Shown here in pieces: positions 23,195 to 33,426 of a stretch of DNA of 64,000 nt. A program made the position numbers and the translations under genes. How positions within the stretch are numbered: position 1 is the stretch's first letter; every line of letters begins with the position of its first letter. The notes below the pieces were generated by a model, which ran no database searches, had not been told where the DNA came from, and worked only from the letters and a program-made list of their open reading frames with translations. Source of the DNA: Patagioenas fasciata (lineage: Eukaryota; Chordata; Aves; Columbiformes; Columbidae); NCBI RefSeq assembly GCF_037038585.1, contig NW_027288510.1:3787001-3851000 (forward strand), written 5' to 3'.

Positions 23195-23575
23195 TCCACA
23201 CCCGCTCTGGGCAGCCTGGGCCAGGCTCTGGCACCTCCCAGCAAACAAGTTTCTGCTCATGTTCAGATGGAGCCTCCTGTGTTTCAGTCTGTGCCCGCTG
23301 CCCCTCACCCTGGCGTTGGGCACCACTGAACAGAGTCTGGTCCATCCTCTGACACCCACCCTGAGATATTGATCCCATTGATCAGATCCCTCTCAGCTTC
23401 TCTTCTCCAGCTCAACAGCCCCAGCTCTCTCAGTTTCTTGTCACAAGAAAGGTGCTCCAGATCCCTTAGCATCTTTGTAGCCACCGCTGGACTCTCTCCA
23501 GTAATTCCTTGTCCTTCTTAAACCAGGGAGCCCAGGACTCCCTGTCCTCCCCCGGCAGCAGCAGCCTGCTGACCC
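23195..23575 (-). repeat. CR1 LINE fragment, reverse orientation
   Basis: The reverse complement matches the sense copy at 16,838-17,262 closely. A 61-codon translation shared by the two differs at one residue in the part compared. The 3' tail is absent, and the fragment begins abruptly next to the LTR-like block. Confidence 0.85.
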
Positions 23576-23579
23576 TTGT

Positions 23580-24470
23580 CATGTCCCACCTGGCGCTATG
23601 GTTGGGGGAAGTGTGACTGAGATTTGTCAGTCCCCTGGGTTGGAAAAAAGTACATACAATCCTGAAGGTCCACAAACAAAAGACCTTTATTTTTTGTAGC
23701 TTGGTCCAATTGGCAGATGACTCAGTGGCAGAAGGATTTATGTTACTTAAGCTCAATCGATAAACAGTTTAGCAGCGAAAAGATTCACATGAAAGAGTTT
23801 TGTGGCACAAGTGGGGCTCTAAACCTTATGTTACTGTATTACTCACAAAAAGGAAGGCAAAGAAATAGGAATATAGGAAGGAAAGAGAGAGGAAGAAAAG
23901 AAGGGGAAAGGAAGGGGGAAGGAAATGGGAAGGGAAGGAAAAGGAAAGGGAAAGGAAAGGTCTCACCACCCTTAGGGCTCCGTGGTGTGTTTGAGGGGTT
24001 TGTAGTCTCAGGTCCAGTTCCTATGCAGGAATGCTTGGGTCTGTAGTCAGGGTTCAGCACCCTGTGGTGTGTGGTTCGGTTCCCGTGGTCAGCCCGGTGG
24101 GTGGAAGGGTCCCCAGGGTGGCACCCTGCCCGTGCTGGCACAGGTTTTATAGGGTTTATAGCCCTCGGGATCACCTGGGCTTTTGTGCAGGCGTCACTGG
24201 GGGTGATTGTGGAAGATGGGGGAGGCCCGGAGGGTCTCTCAGCCTGGGCCTTGACACCGTGTCGGGCCTGTCAGCGCACAGGCTGCGTGTCCTTCAACAC
24301 AGCACTGCCTGTGTCACCCAGCCTTTGTCTGTGGCTGTCACCTCGGCCTTGACATGTAAATCACCATTCACCTGCTCACGATGGCCCGTCTCCCATGACT
24401 GGGTGTTGCAGGGCTGGGTTTGCCACAGTGTTTGAGAGTCACCCTTGTAGTCTCTCACACCCTGTCCCGG
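23580..24470 (-). mobile_element. Possible second LTR-like block, reverse orientation
   Basis: On the - strand there is a TATA-like TATAAACCCTATAAAACC (about 24,144-24,162) and an AATAAA near 23,690. A GCGCCAGGTGGGAC string near 23,590 resembles a primer-binding site. The distance from TATA to poly(A) signal is longer than usual, partly because of the purine tract at 23,860-23,960. Boundaries are uncertain. Confidence 0.3.
23855..23962 (+). repeat. Polypurine GGAAA-rich tract
   Basis: About 100 nt almost entirely of A and G, built of irregular GGAA/GGGAAA units. It lies inside the LTR-like block. Confidence 0.8.
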
Positions 24471-24792
24471 GTTGGGATCAAACCAGAGACACTCCTGCTG
24501 TTTTCTGCCATTTCCATGCAAGTGAAGAGTATGGCCCAGGGGCTTTGCTCAGTGCTTATTACTGATAGAAATATTAGCTACAGGTTGTTGAAGCTGAAGG
24601 ATTTCCACCAGGAGCAGGACTCGCGTGTGCCAGGCCGTGTACAGATAGGCCGGCAACCTGGGCCTGGGCCTCATCTTGGCAAGACGCAGAATTTGACCCC
24701 CTGAAGACAAGCGGCCTCTGGCAGCCCAGGGACACGTACTGAGAGAGGCAGTGGCCGTGGTCACTGTGCTGCTGCTTGTGTTTTGCCCGAAG

Positions 24793-24895
24793 GTACGACC
24801 GGACCAAGCTGTCGCTGAAGGAGATCACGAACGTGCAGTGTGTGTCGTGCGTGAACCCGACGGCGGGGAGCTTCACCATCAACCCTCGGCTGCAG
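24793..24895 (+). CDS. DNAH9: DNAH9 exon: AAA3 sensor region
   Basis: Acceptor gcccgaag, donor CTGCAG|gtaaag. It encodes [20 protein letters not shown] and [14 protein letters not shown]. The preceding pyrimidine tract is weak but the AG and the phase are correct. Confidence 0.91.
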
Positions 24896-25315
24896 GTAAA
24901 GCCCTGCACAACGGCAGGTGCATCGCTGGGTTTATTTTGGGGTGGATCATTTAAACGTGAGGTTAGAGGACAACCACTGGCAGATCCTGCTGTTGTTTTA
25001 TCAGTACAAATGGCACGAATCTGTCGAGTGACTGTGATTCCTAATAGTGAAGCACCGAACTGGGTCCCTTATTCCCTTGTTTGTTTTTCCTCGCATTCTG
25101 CAGCTCCGTCAGAGGAGGAAGTCAAAAGTTGCCAGCCAGCTTAACACCTACTTTCAGGACAACCTTCTGGTCCATACAGGCAGATTTTGCCTTCATTTAG
25201 CTCGTATTTAGCTCTGAAGCATGGCGCATTAACGCCGCCTGCTTTCCAGAATTGTCTGATGCAGCTGTCAGTAAAAAGAGGTGTGGGGGAGAAACCCAAA
25301 CGAAGAAAACAGACA

Positions 25316-25490
25316 AAACTAAAAAAAAACCCAAGCCACACCAAAACACAACAACAACAAAAACCCCAACAAACCCCAAACCAAGCAACCAAACAAAACC
25401 AACAAAACAAAGAACACCAAAACCAACCAACCAACCAAATCCCCCCAAAAACCTAACCGAACAAAAAAACCCCAAGCCAAACAAAAAGCA
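25316..25490 (+). repeat. A/C-rich low-complexity tract
   Basis: Roughly 170 nt with almost no G or T on the + strand, made of irregular AAAACC/CAACAAAA/CCAAC units. The long translations here are compositional. Confidence 0.85.
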
Positions 25491-25964
25491 GTTCAAGCGC
25501 TGCTGATAACAGAAGATTTGGGAAGAGATCTTAAACATTAGACTTTGATTTTTGGGAGCTGCCAACCGATGGAGGGACTGGGTAGCAGTGAGCAAAATTC
25601 ATTTCATCATGGAGAAACCTAATGACCAGAGTCAGCTTGGACCCTGGCTCCTCTTCAGCAAGGTGTGGAGTTAAAATGAAGTGTCCCATGGGCAACTTTG
25701 CAAGTTCCAAATTAGTAAAGAGGTCCTCTGGGAGATGGCGCCTTCCAGGGGCTGCTCTTAATAGAGACAGTGACTGGGCTTTGTCAGCGGTCGGTGGGAC
25801 CTTCAGAGCCCTTTGGCTCTTCAGTGGACTGCACTTCCAGTGTAGCATTGGTGAGATGCAGTTGAAAATCCCTGGTTTAGTGAGCAGAGTGATGTCACTT
25901 CCCACCTGAGCTCTGCTGGCAAACTGGGAGAGGGAAATAACCTTGTTCAGGTGGACTGCAAATC

Positions 25965-26046
25965 AGAGAATCATAGAACAACCCAGGTTGGAAGGGACCT
26001 CAAAAGATCATCTGGTCCAGCATTTCATGGGAAAGGGAGCCTAGAT
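25965..26046 (-). repeat. CR1 3' end scrap, reverse orientation
   Basis: AGAATCATAGAACAACCCAGG then GGAAGGGACCTCAAAAGATC, a typical antisense CR1 3' terminus, about 90 bp before the last dynein exon. Confidence 0.8.
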
Positions 26047-26138
26047 GAGATTATCACAGCAAATCCCCAAGGGCATTTTGCTTGAAAGGTGTTTTTCTAC
26101 CTCTCTGACCTTTCCATGCCTTCCTTTCTCTCCCTCAG

Positions 26139-26378
26139 CGTCACTTCTGTGTCTTCGCGCTGTCCATCCCTGGGCAGGATGCCTTGTCCAGGATCTATAG
26201 CACCATTTTAACGCAGCACCTGACAAGTGGAAATTTCTCGGGGGCTGTGCAAAAATCAGCTCAGCAGCTGATTGCCCTTGCCCTGGGACTGCACCAGAAA
26301 GTAGCCGCTACATTCCTTCCAACAGCCATCAAGTTCCACTACATTTTCAACTTGAGAGACTTCTCCAATATCTTCCAA
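26139..26378 (+). CDS. DNAH9: DNAH9 exon: end of AAA3, last dynein exon seen
   Basis: 80 codons, phase 0, acceptor ccctcag, donor TTCCAA|gtaagt. It encodes RHFCVFALSIPGQDALSRIY and ends FHYIFNLRDFSNIFQ, the end of AAA3. The donor is a strong consensus site, so a further exon is expected downstream, but none is recognisable in the remaining 37.6 kb. Confidence 0.92.
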
Positions 26379-28255
26379 GTAAGTGCAGTTGCTGTCCTGT
26401 GGGACTTGAAGCTTGTCCCGATGCTACAAGAGGCTGCGGAGCTGTGTTCCTCTAGCTCTGGTGGGCAGAATGCAGTCTCCTACCTAAAAATGACACAGCA
26501 CATGTGTGCCCTGAGTAAAGTGGGTGACCTTAGGCCATTCCTTAATTCCTTGTTAGTTTTGGATGGATTCCAGAACCATTGCCCATGGCTTTGAGAAGCT
26601 TAGTTACTTTCCAGCCTCTTGTGGTCAGCGGGGAGGGATGAGTAGTTCCAGATGGATGTGCAGGTTTGGGGTGGGTTGAAACGCCCTCTGGCTGTAGAAG
26701 GGACCAGCTGAAGGGAGCTTTGGGCTTCCGACTTCAGCACTTAAATGACTGATGGTGAGTGCGATGGAGCTGCGCTCATCTTTGGGAGCCTCAGTTCCAC
26801 ACGTGTAAATGTGGGGATTAATGGCACTGTTCCACCACACAGGCAAATTATTTTATTGTACTGAAGCAGGTGGTGGGTAGTTAGTGGGTTACTGGCCCTG
26901 AAGTTAGATCCAGCTTAGCTTGTTGGCCTGTACTGGCATGTCCTCTTAGCTTCTTGATGGTCAGATGCTCAGTATGTGCATGAAGGGTGGCATTTAAAAA
27001 GGTGATAATTGAATCAAACCCAGCTTTGACTTAATTGCTAAAACTGAATTTCCACCAGAGCCAGTTCTGTACCAAGGGGAAGTTGTTCAGATTTAGAAAT
27101 ATTTTCTTCCAACAACGGAGAGACTTTTTTTTCCCCTGAAATCTCATACTTTGAAGCAGTAGATATTACTGCTCAAAGAGCCTTTCAGAGTTTAAGGCTG
27201 ATTAGTAAAATTTGAGAAGGTTCTCAGCAGCCGAATCGAGAGGTTTGGAACACCATAAACTCTTGTAGAACCCCGGTTTGTAACTTGTTGCTGTCCTTCT
27301 TAACACCTGTTCTCCTAAGTACGTACTGAAAGTTTGGTGCCTTGTGGTCTGGTCCATCACACAAGAACTGAAGTAATGACGTAGTGGGAAATGCAAAAAC
27401 AGGGCCTTGAAAAAGTTAATAACTCTTTTGTGCCAAGAAAGCATCAGACCTGTCACTTATGCTCAGCTAAACATCAGCAGCTTTTGATGTTAGATGTGGG
27501 TCGTGTTAACTCCTGACTTCTAGTTAATCTGTGCTTTGAAAGGCAGAGAGAGAAAAGCAGCATTTCCATGGGAAGCTTTAATTTTAACTGTAACCTGCTT
27601 GAAAGGTGCTCAGGTTGTGGGATATTAGGAAATGTCCTGCCAGGTCTGGATGCTGGGGCAGGAGCAGCGACTGAGCTCAGGTGTTGTTTGGTTTATCACG
27701 TGGCTTCAGGAGTGGGGGAGTCTGGCTCCTGGGCTTCATAATGTTTATTGAAATAGTGGTCCAATTTTTCTTGAAATCCTTCCTTACCTTTTGGATTCAT
27801 TCTTGATTATTCCTTCACATTAAATATTCTTGAGTTTTTGAGATCTCCTGATATCCTGTTTGTCCCTACGGGAACACAATTTTCTTCCTGAAATTGAGTG
27901 TGAAAGAAGCTCTGGACTCCGGGAATGCATTTCCATGTGTTACTTTCATTCAATCTTCATAAACTCATAATTTAGCTCACACTCTCTTGTCCAAACCCTT
28001 CTTGTGCAGTGCTGGCTTCAAAGTCAGGTCAGGCTGATCAGCCAAGTTTTGAATGTTTCCATGACTGGAGTTCCCATAACCTCTCCGACCCTTGTCACAC
28101 CACTAAACCCACTCCACGGTGAAGCTGATATATTTTTATTTCAGTTGGAATTTCCCTTCCTGCAGTTTGTTACCTCTTGTCCTTTTGTTATACACCTCCA
28201 AAAAAAATTGGCTCAGTCTTCTCTATAACTCCCTATTAGGTAGTTGGAGACAGAG
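26379..28255 (+). other. Sequence between last dynein exon and the provirus
   Basis: Presumed start of the next DNAH9 intron. No dynein exon, repeat family or RNA gene was recognised. Position 28,256 begins the provirus LTR; the five flanking bases CAGAG have no partner on the far side of the element. Confidence 0.6.
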
Positions 28256-28921
28256 TGTCGAGGGTTAAGATTGCGGGGTGACAATCAAACCCTGGCAGAT
28301 GTATTGTTAACCTCTTCTCCCCCCCACTTCCCCCTTTTGCCCCTCCCTCTCCCCCCTTCCCACTCAGGACAGGCGATCGGGAGGGGAAGAAGGACAGAGA
28401 GAAGGGAGTTGGAAAAGTTCAAGATGTTTTACTAATGCTACTGATAAGAATAGAGAAAATAATACAAAATATACAAAACCAATCTTGTAAGTCTCAGCAA
28501 CTGCAGAGCCAGCACCCAAAGTCCTGGATTAGACTCTGTAGCCAACCGGAGCTGGATTCAGTCTCTCACTGGCCTCCGTTCGCAGGGACGACCAGCAAGG
28601 TCCTCTCCTGATGTCGGCCATGAGGAAAAAAGGGAAAAGGGAAAAGAGACAAAAGGGACGAGATCCTCGTGATCTCCCACTTTTATATGAAGTATTCACG
28701 TGAATGGAATGTTATTCACCGTTGGCCAGTCTCTCGATCACCAGTTTCTCGTTGCCCCTCTCGCGAGATGTCCATCCGTGCTTATCAATAAGTTTGCATT
28801 CCCTTGCTGGGTTTAACCAAAACATGTGTTGGGTTCTCCAGGAAAATGCAGCTGACATGAAGGCTTTAGCTGACAGGCAAATTCACTAAAAGAGAAACTT
28901 GTTTTTAACAAAACCAGGACA
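28256..28921 (-). repeat. Provirus 3' LTR (666 bp, complete)
   Basis: Bounded by TG...CA ends: TGTCGAGGG on the + strand at 28,256 and GGACA at 28,917-28,921. It has a TATA box (reverse complement TATAAAA, 28,681-28,687) with an E-box CACGTG upstream, and a variant AGTAAA poly(A) signal. It is the full-length reference for the truncated 5' LTR. Confidence 0.92.
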
Positions 28922-28932
28922 TTCCACCCCTT
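28922..28932 (-). other. Polypurine tract
   Basis: On the - strand AAGGGGTGGAA directly precedes the TGTCC start of the 3' LTR, as expected for plus-strand priming in retroviral reverse transcription. Confidence 0.8.
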
Positions 28933-29282
28933 ATCATATGACATTCACTGAATACTTAAACCTTATCAATACAATCTATCAATACAATCTAATTAATCAC
29001 TACTACTATATATATATACATATGTACATATATACACAGGAGTAATTAATCAGTGGACCATCCTTTGAAAAGTTCATTAAGTTCATTTTGTCACCACAGT
29101 CTCCCAGGGCAGGGAAAATGGTCCAAGTGCATCTCATGACCCCTGTTGGTGGGTTAAGGACACCAACTGCCAAGAAGGTGTCGGGCGCCACTCGAAGAAG
29201 CCAGCGCTGGTTTCATCACCATTGTCTTGATCTGAAAGACACTTATTAAACATTGTTAGTGCGGCAATTCACATCGTACAGT
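28933..29282 (-). other. Provirus sequence between integrase and polypurine tract
   Basis: About 350 bp, AT-rich near 29,000-29,045 (TATATA-type run). No env-like ORF, signal peptide or transmembrane segment is seen. Confidence 0.6.
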
Positions 29283-30047
29283 TCAGCATTGCACATTTTC
29301 ACCTAAAATCAAATCCCCTTGAGGTGCACACCGAACTTCTCCATCCTTAAGCATCACCCACCAGGTGCTGCCAGGTCCCTGGGCAAAAACAATCCCACGA
29401 ATAGGTTTGCCTGTGCCCGAGGCAGGAGGAACCCAGACTGCCTTTCCTAAGATATTTTTCATGTGTGCTACAGGGACTTTATCTCCTTCTACAGTCCGTG
29501 GAAGTGTAATATAATCAATTTGCCAAGCTTCTCCATACTTATACTTTAACCATCGCCCCCCATACCATACAGGTTTTAACCGTTTCGCTTGTTTGATTTC
29601 GGCGCAAGTTTCACATTCATGAATAACCTGTGAAACAGTGTCCATAGTTAAATCCACCCCTCGATCACGAGCCCATTTGTATGTTGCATCTCTACCTTGA
29701 TGCCCTGAAGCACCATGGGCCCACCGAGCTAGGAAAAGTTCACCTTTATGTTGCCAGCCCAAGTCCACCTCAGCTACTTTAATCTTAGCAGCTTGATCCG
29801 CTTGTTGGTTGTTTCGATGTTCCTCGGTGGCTTGACTTTTAGGCACATGAGCATCTACATGACCAACTTCCCCAGGCAGGCTCTCCAGCCGAGCAGCAAT
29901 GTCTTCCCACAGCGTGGTTCCCAATGGTTTCACCTCTGCGCTGCCAGTTACTTTTCTTCCATTGCCGTAGCCACCCCCACAAGGCATTTGCTCCCATCCA
30001 TGAGTCAGTATAGAGACAAAGCATTGGCCACTTCTCTCGTTCGGCAA
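29283..30047 (-). pseudogene. Provirus RNase H end plus integrase lacking its catalytic core
   Basis: A 254-codon open frame. It begins in out-of-frame sequence, enters the RNase H end (VGHVDAHV), then the integrase zinc domain (HGASGHQGRD, and CETC about 35 residues later). The first core block WQIDYITLP follows, and the frame jumps at once to the C-terminal domain (GTGKPIRGIVFAQGPG). The rest of the DDE core, with the second Asp and the Glu, is absent. The junction is at about 29,495-29,510 and keeps the reading frame. An enzyme from this copy could not integrate DNA. Confidence 0.85.
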
Positions 30048-30255
30048 TGTCCAAAGCCAGCTGGATGGCTTTCACTGCTGCAAACTGACTGGATTCACCT
30101 TGTCCTTCAGTGGCTTCTGTAACTTGTCGTGTGGGACTCCACACAGCAGCTTTCACCTTCGATGTTTTCCTACAGACGACAGGATCCACCTGTGAACAGT
30201 GCACACTGCTTATCAGTCTCTGAAAGCGGATTATATGGTGGTGCTTCTTCAGCAC
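29839..30255 (-). pseudogene. Provirus RNase H fragment, frameshifted
   Basis: Contains LYTDSWMGANALWGWL, an RNase H active-site block (the Asp of TDS), in a frame that then runs out of register and overlaps the next ORF. At least one frameshift therefore separates it from the integrase frame. Confidence 0.75.
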
Positions 30256-30444
30256 GTTTTACTTCCTCCTCATCTGCAGACATCCCAAAGTCTTTGCTTT
30301 CTGGCCAGTCTGTAATCACTTCTAATATCCCTGGACGGTTGGGACTTCCAATCCGAGCTCATTGCGTGATCAGTGCAATCCATTTACTCCATGTAACTTC
30401 GGTGCCATGATGTGGAGAGGGAACCGTCCCTTTGCACACCCAGC

Positions 30445-30801
30445 TCAGCACCGGCAGTCGAGGTGCAGGAGGAGCTGTGCTTCAGTGCCCATCACTTCTG
30501 AAGCAGCTCGAACTCCTTCATATGCTGCCAGTCTCTCCTTTTCAGTTGCAGTACAGTTGGCCTCATATCCTTTGTATCCTCGACTCCAAAAACCTAAGGG
30601 TCGACCTCGGGTTTCTCCTGGTGCTTTCTGCCAGAGGCTCCAGGTAAGTCCATTATCTCCGGCTGCGGTGTAGAGCACATTTTTAACACCTAGTCCAGTT
30701 CGGACTGGTCCAAGGGCCACCGCATGAGTTATCTCACGCTTCATTTGTTCAAAGGCTTGGCGTTCAGGGCCCCACTCAAATTGGTTCTTTTTACGAGTCA
30801 C
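30445..30801 (-). pseudogene. Provirus RT connection and RNase H start
   Basis: Encodes FEWGPERQAFEQMKREITHA, ALGPVRTGLGVKNVLYTAAG and FWSRGYKG, the connection between RT thumb and RNase H in bird ERVL-like Pol. It is interrupted by frame changes on both sides. Confidence 0.8.
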
Positions 30802-31367
30802 TCGATAGAGAGGCTCACAATGTGGCTGTGGTCAGGAATGTGCATTCTCCAAAAACCTGCAACGCCCAAGAAAGTCTGTGTCTCCTTTTTATTAGTAGGT
30901 GGAGACATTGCTGCAATTTTGTTGATCACCTCCATTGGGATCTGACGACGGCCATCTTGCCATTTTATTCCTAAAAATTGGATCTCTCGTGCAGGTCCCT
31001 TGACCTTGCTTGGTTTTATGGGAAAACCAGCATCCAAAAGAATAGGAATTATTCTCTCACCTTTTTTGAAGACTTCTTTCGCTGTGTCGCCCCATACGAT
31101 GATGTCATCAATGTATTGCAAGTGTTCTGGAGCTTCACCTTGCTCCAGCGTGGTCTGGATCAGCCCATGGCAGATGGTAGCACTGTGTTTCCACCCCTGG
31201 GGCAAGCGATTCCACGTGTACTGGATGCCCCTCCAGGTGAAAGCAAACTGCGGCCTGCACTCTGCTGCTGCAGGAATAGAGAAAAATGCATTAGCAATGT
31301 CAATTGTAGCATCGCACTTCACTGCCTTTGACTCCAGTTCAAATTGCAGTTCTAGCATGTCAGGCAC
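30798..31367 (-). pseudogene. Provirus reverse transcriptase palm
   Basis: Encodes an Asp-containing palm motif (DIANAFFSIP), then FTWRGIQYTWNRLPQGWKHS and the catalytic QYIDDIIVWG. FLGIKWQDGRRQIP follows. The catalytic residues are present, but the frame is cut from the N-terminal RT part by a stop and a shift near 31,385-31,440. Confidence 0.88.
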
Positions 31368-31438
31368 AGCAGCATTCAGTGTGCTGTAACTTCATTCAGG
31401 CCACGATAGCCTACAGTTGGTCTCCACTCGTCACCAGA

Positions 31439-32026
31439 CTAACGCACTGGCCAGATTGGGCTGTTAAAAGGTGAGCGAGTCTTACTGATCACACCCTGGC
31501 TTTCCAATTGACGGATCGGCTTCTGGATAGGAATCAAAGAGTCTCGACTGGTGCGATATTGCCGGCGATGCACCGTCGTGGTAGCAATTGGCACCTGCTG
31601 ATCGTCAACCATCAGCAGTCCTACAACAGAGGGGTCATCTGAAAGACCCGGTAGATGAGACAGTTGTTCAATTTTCTCAGTGTCCACATCTGCTATACCA
31701 AATGCCCACCTATACCCTTTTGGGTCCTTAAAATACCCTCTCCTGAGGTGGTCTGTGCCAAGGATGCACGGAGCATCTGGACCAGTCACAATGGGATGCT
31801 TTTGCCAGTTTTTTCCAGTTAGGCTCATTTCAGCCTCTACAACAGTCAGCTCCTGGGATCCCCCAGTCACTCCAACAATATTGATGGATTGCGTTCCTTT
31901 ATAATTAGAAGGAATTATTGTGCACTGAGCACCAGTGTCCACTAAAGCTTTGTACTCCTGGGGTTGTGTTGTACCAGGCCATTGTATTTGTACAGTCCAA
32001 TAGACTCTGTTATCCCTTTCCTCCAC
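31439..32026 (-). pseudogene. Provirus protease and start of RT
   Basis: Aspartic protease motif LVDTGAQCTIIP near residue 29, then CILGTDHLRRGYFKDPKGYR, and the RT entry region GVISKTRSPFNSPIWPVR, after which a stop codon ends the frame. Confidence 0.85.
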
Positions 32027-32047
32027 CTGGTTGGAGGCAGGGCACCT

Positions 32048-32668
32048 CTAATTCCTGTTTTGCACAGTCTCTGGGTGTGAATTAGAGGTTCCTTCAAGAG
32101 CATCAGAATCTCTTCTGCTCCTTTTGTAAACTGGAGCAGCCACCTTCCTAGGAGTTTTTCCTTTTATCTCACGTACTCGTTCCTGAAGTTCTGAGGTCGG
32201 CCTTCCATGCCACTTGTTCATGTTTTCTCCCTGCTCATGTAGGAAGAACCACAGTGAACCTCTTTTTGTGGGCTGCCTCTGCCCTCTCTCTCGAGATTGG
32301 AAACGCCTTCTCCTAACAGCTGAAACATAGGTTTGTGCAGGTCGTGAACGGTACGAGTCTGCTCTGAGCTCTTGGATTTCTTGCAACAGCTTTTCAAACC
32401 GGTCATCAGATTTTTCACACAGTTTCTCCACAGCGGAGACACAAGCCCGTAGAGAACCAGCAAGGCTGTCCTCAAAGTACCGGAGCTGCTCAATCACTTC
32501 ATTAATTTCTTGTGCACCTCTAGCTGACCAGACCATTCCTGCCAATGACTTAGCATATGCAGGTGGTGCACTTTGTACAAATCTGCGCCACATAGATTTT
32601 GTACAATTGATTCTGTCTGGGTCTGTCCCCTCTTGGCTGTTTGGTCCTAGATAGATGATCTCTGGCAC
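32048..32668 (-). pseudogene. Provirus Gag, C-terminal part
   Basis: A 206-codon frame with a capsid-like region (MWRRFVQSAPPAYAKSLAG) and a basic tail (RGSLWFFLHEQGENMNKWHG). No CCHC zinc knuckle is visible; the basic Arg-rich part may serve for RNA binding. It is separated from the upstream Gag block by frameshifts and a stop in 32,670-32,770. Confidence 0.75.
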
Positions 32669-32760
32669 AGCTCATTCTCTCAGGAACTGGATACCTCTCT
32701 CCATAGTATTCCATTTCCCTAACTTGGATATACAATCTTCCTTGTAGGGAAATCTGACTT

Positions 32761-33426
32761 TCATAGCTGCAGGAGTCGGGTCCAGAGAGTAGTGGCATTA
32801 GACTCTCTTGAAATTGCCCTATCAATGGTGGAATCTTTTGACAGAGATCCCAGCTGCCTGGCTTCACCACCTTCTAATTCAGTTGTTTCTGCCCCGTTGT
32901 CCCAGCATCGCAGCAGCCAGGTTAAAATATTCTCGCCTTCACGACGACTGAAGTCTTTTCGCAGATCTCTCAGCTCACCTGGAGAAAAGGACCGAGTGGT
33001 GGTCACTTCATCTCCACCCTGTCCTGGTGATGATGCCTCTTGGGTTGATGTTGGCCCTGTGCCATCACCTGCTGCACGGGTGGTCTTTCTAGTGACTTTC
33101 TTACAACCAGCAACTGATGCTGATATGGGTTCACCATCATCTGATTCATTTCCAGAGTCTGAATGACTGTCACAGTGATTGCTGTGGTTACAGCAGCAAC
33201 AGTGCCCAGTGTGTGAAGGCGGGGGGGCTGCCTTGTCAGCCTTTGAGGCTGGAGAAGTAACGTTATCTGCAGCGCCCTTGGCAGAGGAGCAATGCGGAGG
33301 AGCTGGAGCTTCAGCCTGCGAAGCCGCGGTTGGGGGGCAGTGGCTGCAGCAGCAGCTTTGGCTGTTTTGCCTTTTCTCGAGCGGCCAGGAGTGCTTTTTG
33401 CTAAAGCTTCCGAAGGCGCACCGCAA
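32761..33426 (-). pseudogene. Provirus Gag, N-terminal capsid part
   Basis: A 221-codon frame. The first half is Cys/Ser/Pro/His-rich linker. From about residue 144 it reads FSPGELRDLRKDFSRREGEN and LTWLLRCWDNGAE, a capsid-like block. It ends at a premature stop (LWTRLLQL). It overlaps the membrane-type ORF in a different frame. Confidence 0.78.

Larger units (their letters stand above)
20275..24792 (+). other. DNAH9 intron with minisatellite, CR1 and LTR remnants
   Basis: This intron carries, in order, a CR1 scrap, the 39-bp minisatellite, an LTR-like block, an inverted CR1, and a second LTR-like block with a purine tract. Almost half of it is repetitive. No additional dynein exon is seen. 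Confidence 0.7.
24896..26138 (+). other. DNAH9 intron with A/C tract and CR1 scrap
   Basis: Contains an A/C-only-like tract at 25,316-25,490 and a short CR1 3' end at 25,965-26,046. Otherwise unique. Confidence 0.65.
10..26378 (+). other. DNAH9: DNAH9-like axonemal dynein heavy chain gene, central part (14 exons)
   Basis: Axonemal dynein heavy chains are about 4,500-residue motor ATPases that drive ciliary and flagellar beating; DNAH9 is a beta-type chain of the outer dynein arm. Fourteen exons totalling 2,319 nt join in a single open frame of 773 codons. All junction phases agree, and all sites are GT-AG. The encoded part runs from AAA1 Walker B (CFDEFN) through AAA2 (GNAGTGKS, then LDGDIDPMW) to AAA3 (GNAGTGKS, then YFIDDLNMP), ending after FNLRDFSNIFQ. 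Segments such as [18 protein letters not shown] and [15 protein letters not shown] fit DNAH9 better than my recollection of DNAH17 or DNAH11, but this was not searched. The 5' part lies upstream of the window. The 3' part (AAA4, stalk, AAA5, AAA6) is not found before the window ends. Confidence 0.85.

Noticed and set aside
10..26378. DNAH17 or DNAH11 as identity of the dynein
   Set aside because: Several exon strings ([38 protein letters not shown]) fit DNAH9 better from memory; a database search would settle it.
28922..29282. Env gene of the provirus
   Set aside because: Only about 360 bp separate integrase from the LTR, with no signal peptide or transmembrane ORF there.
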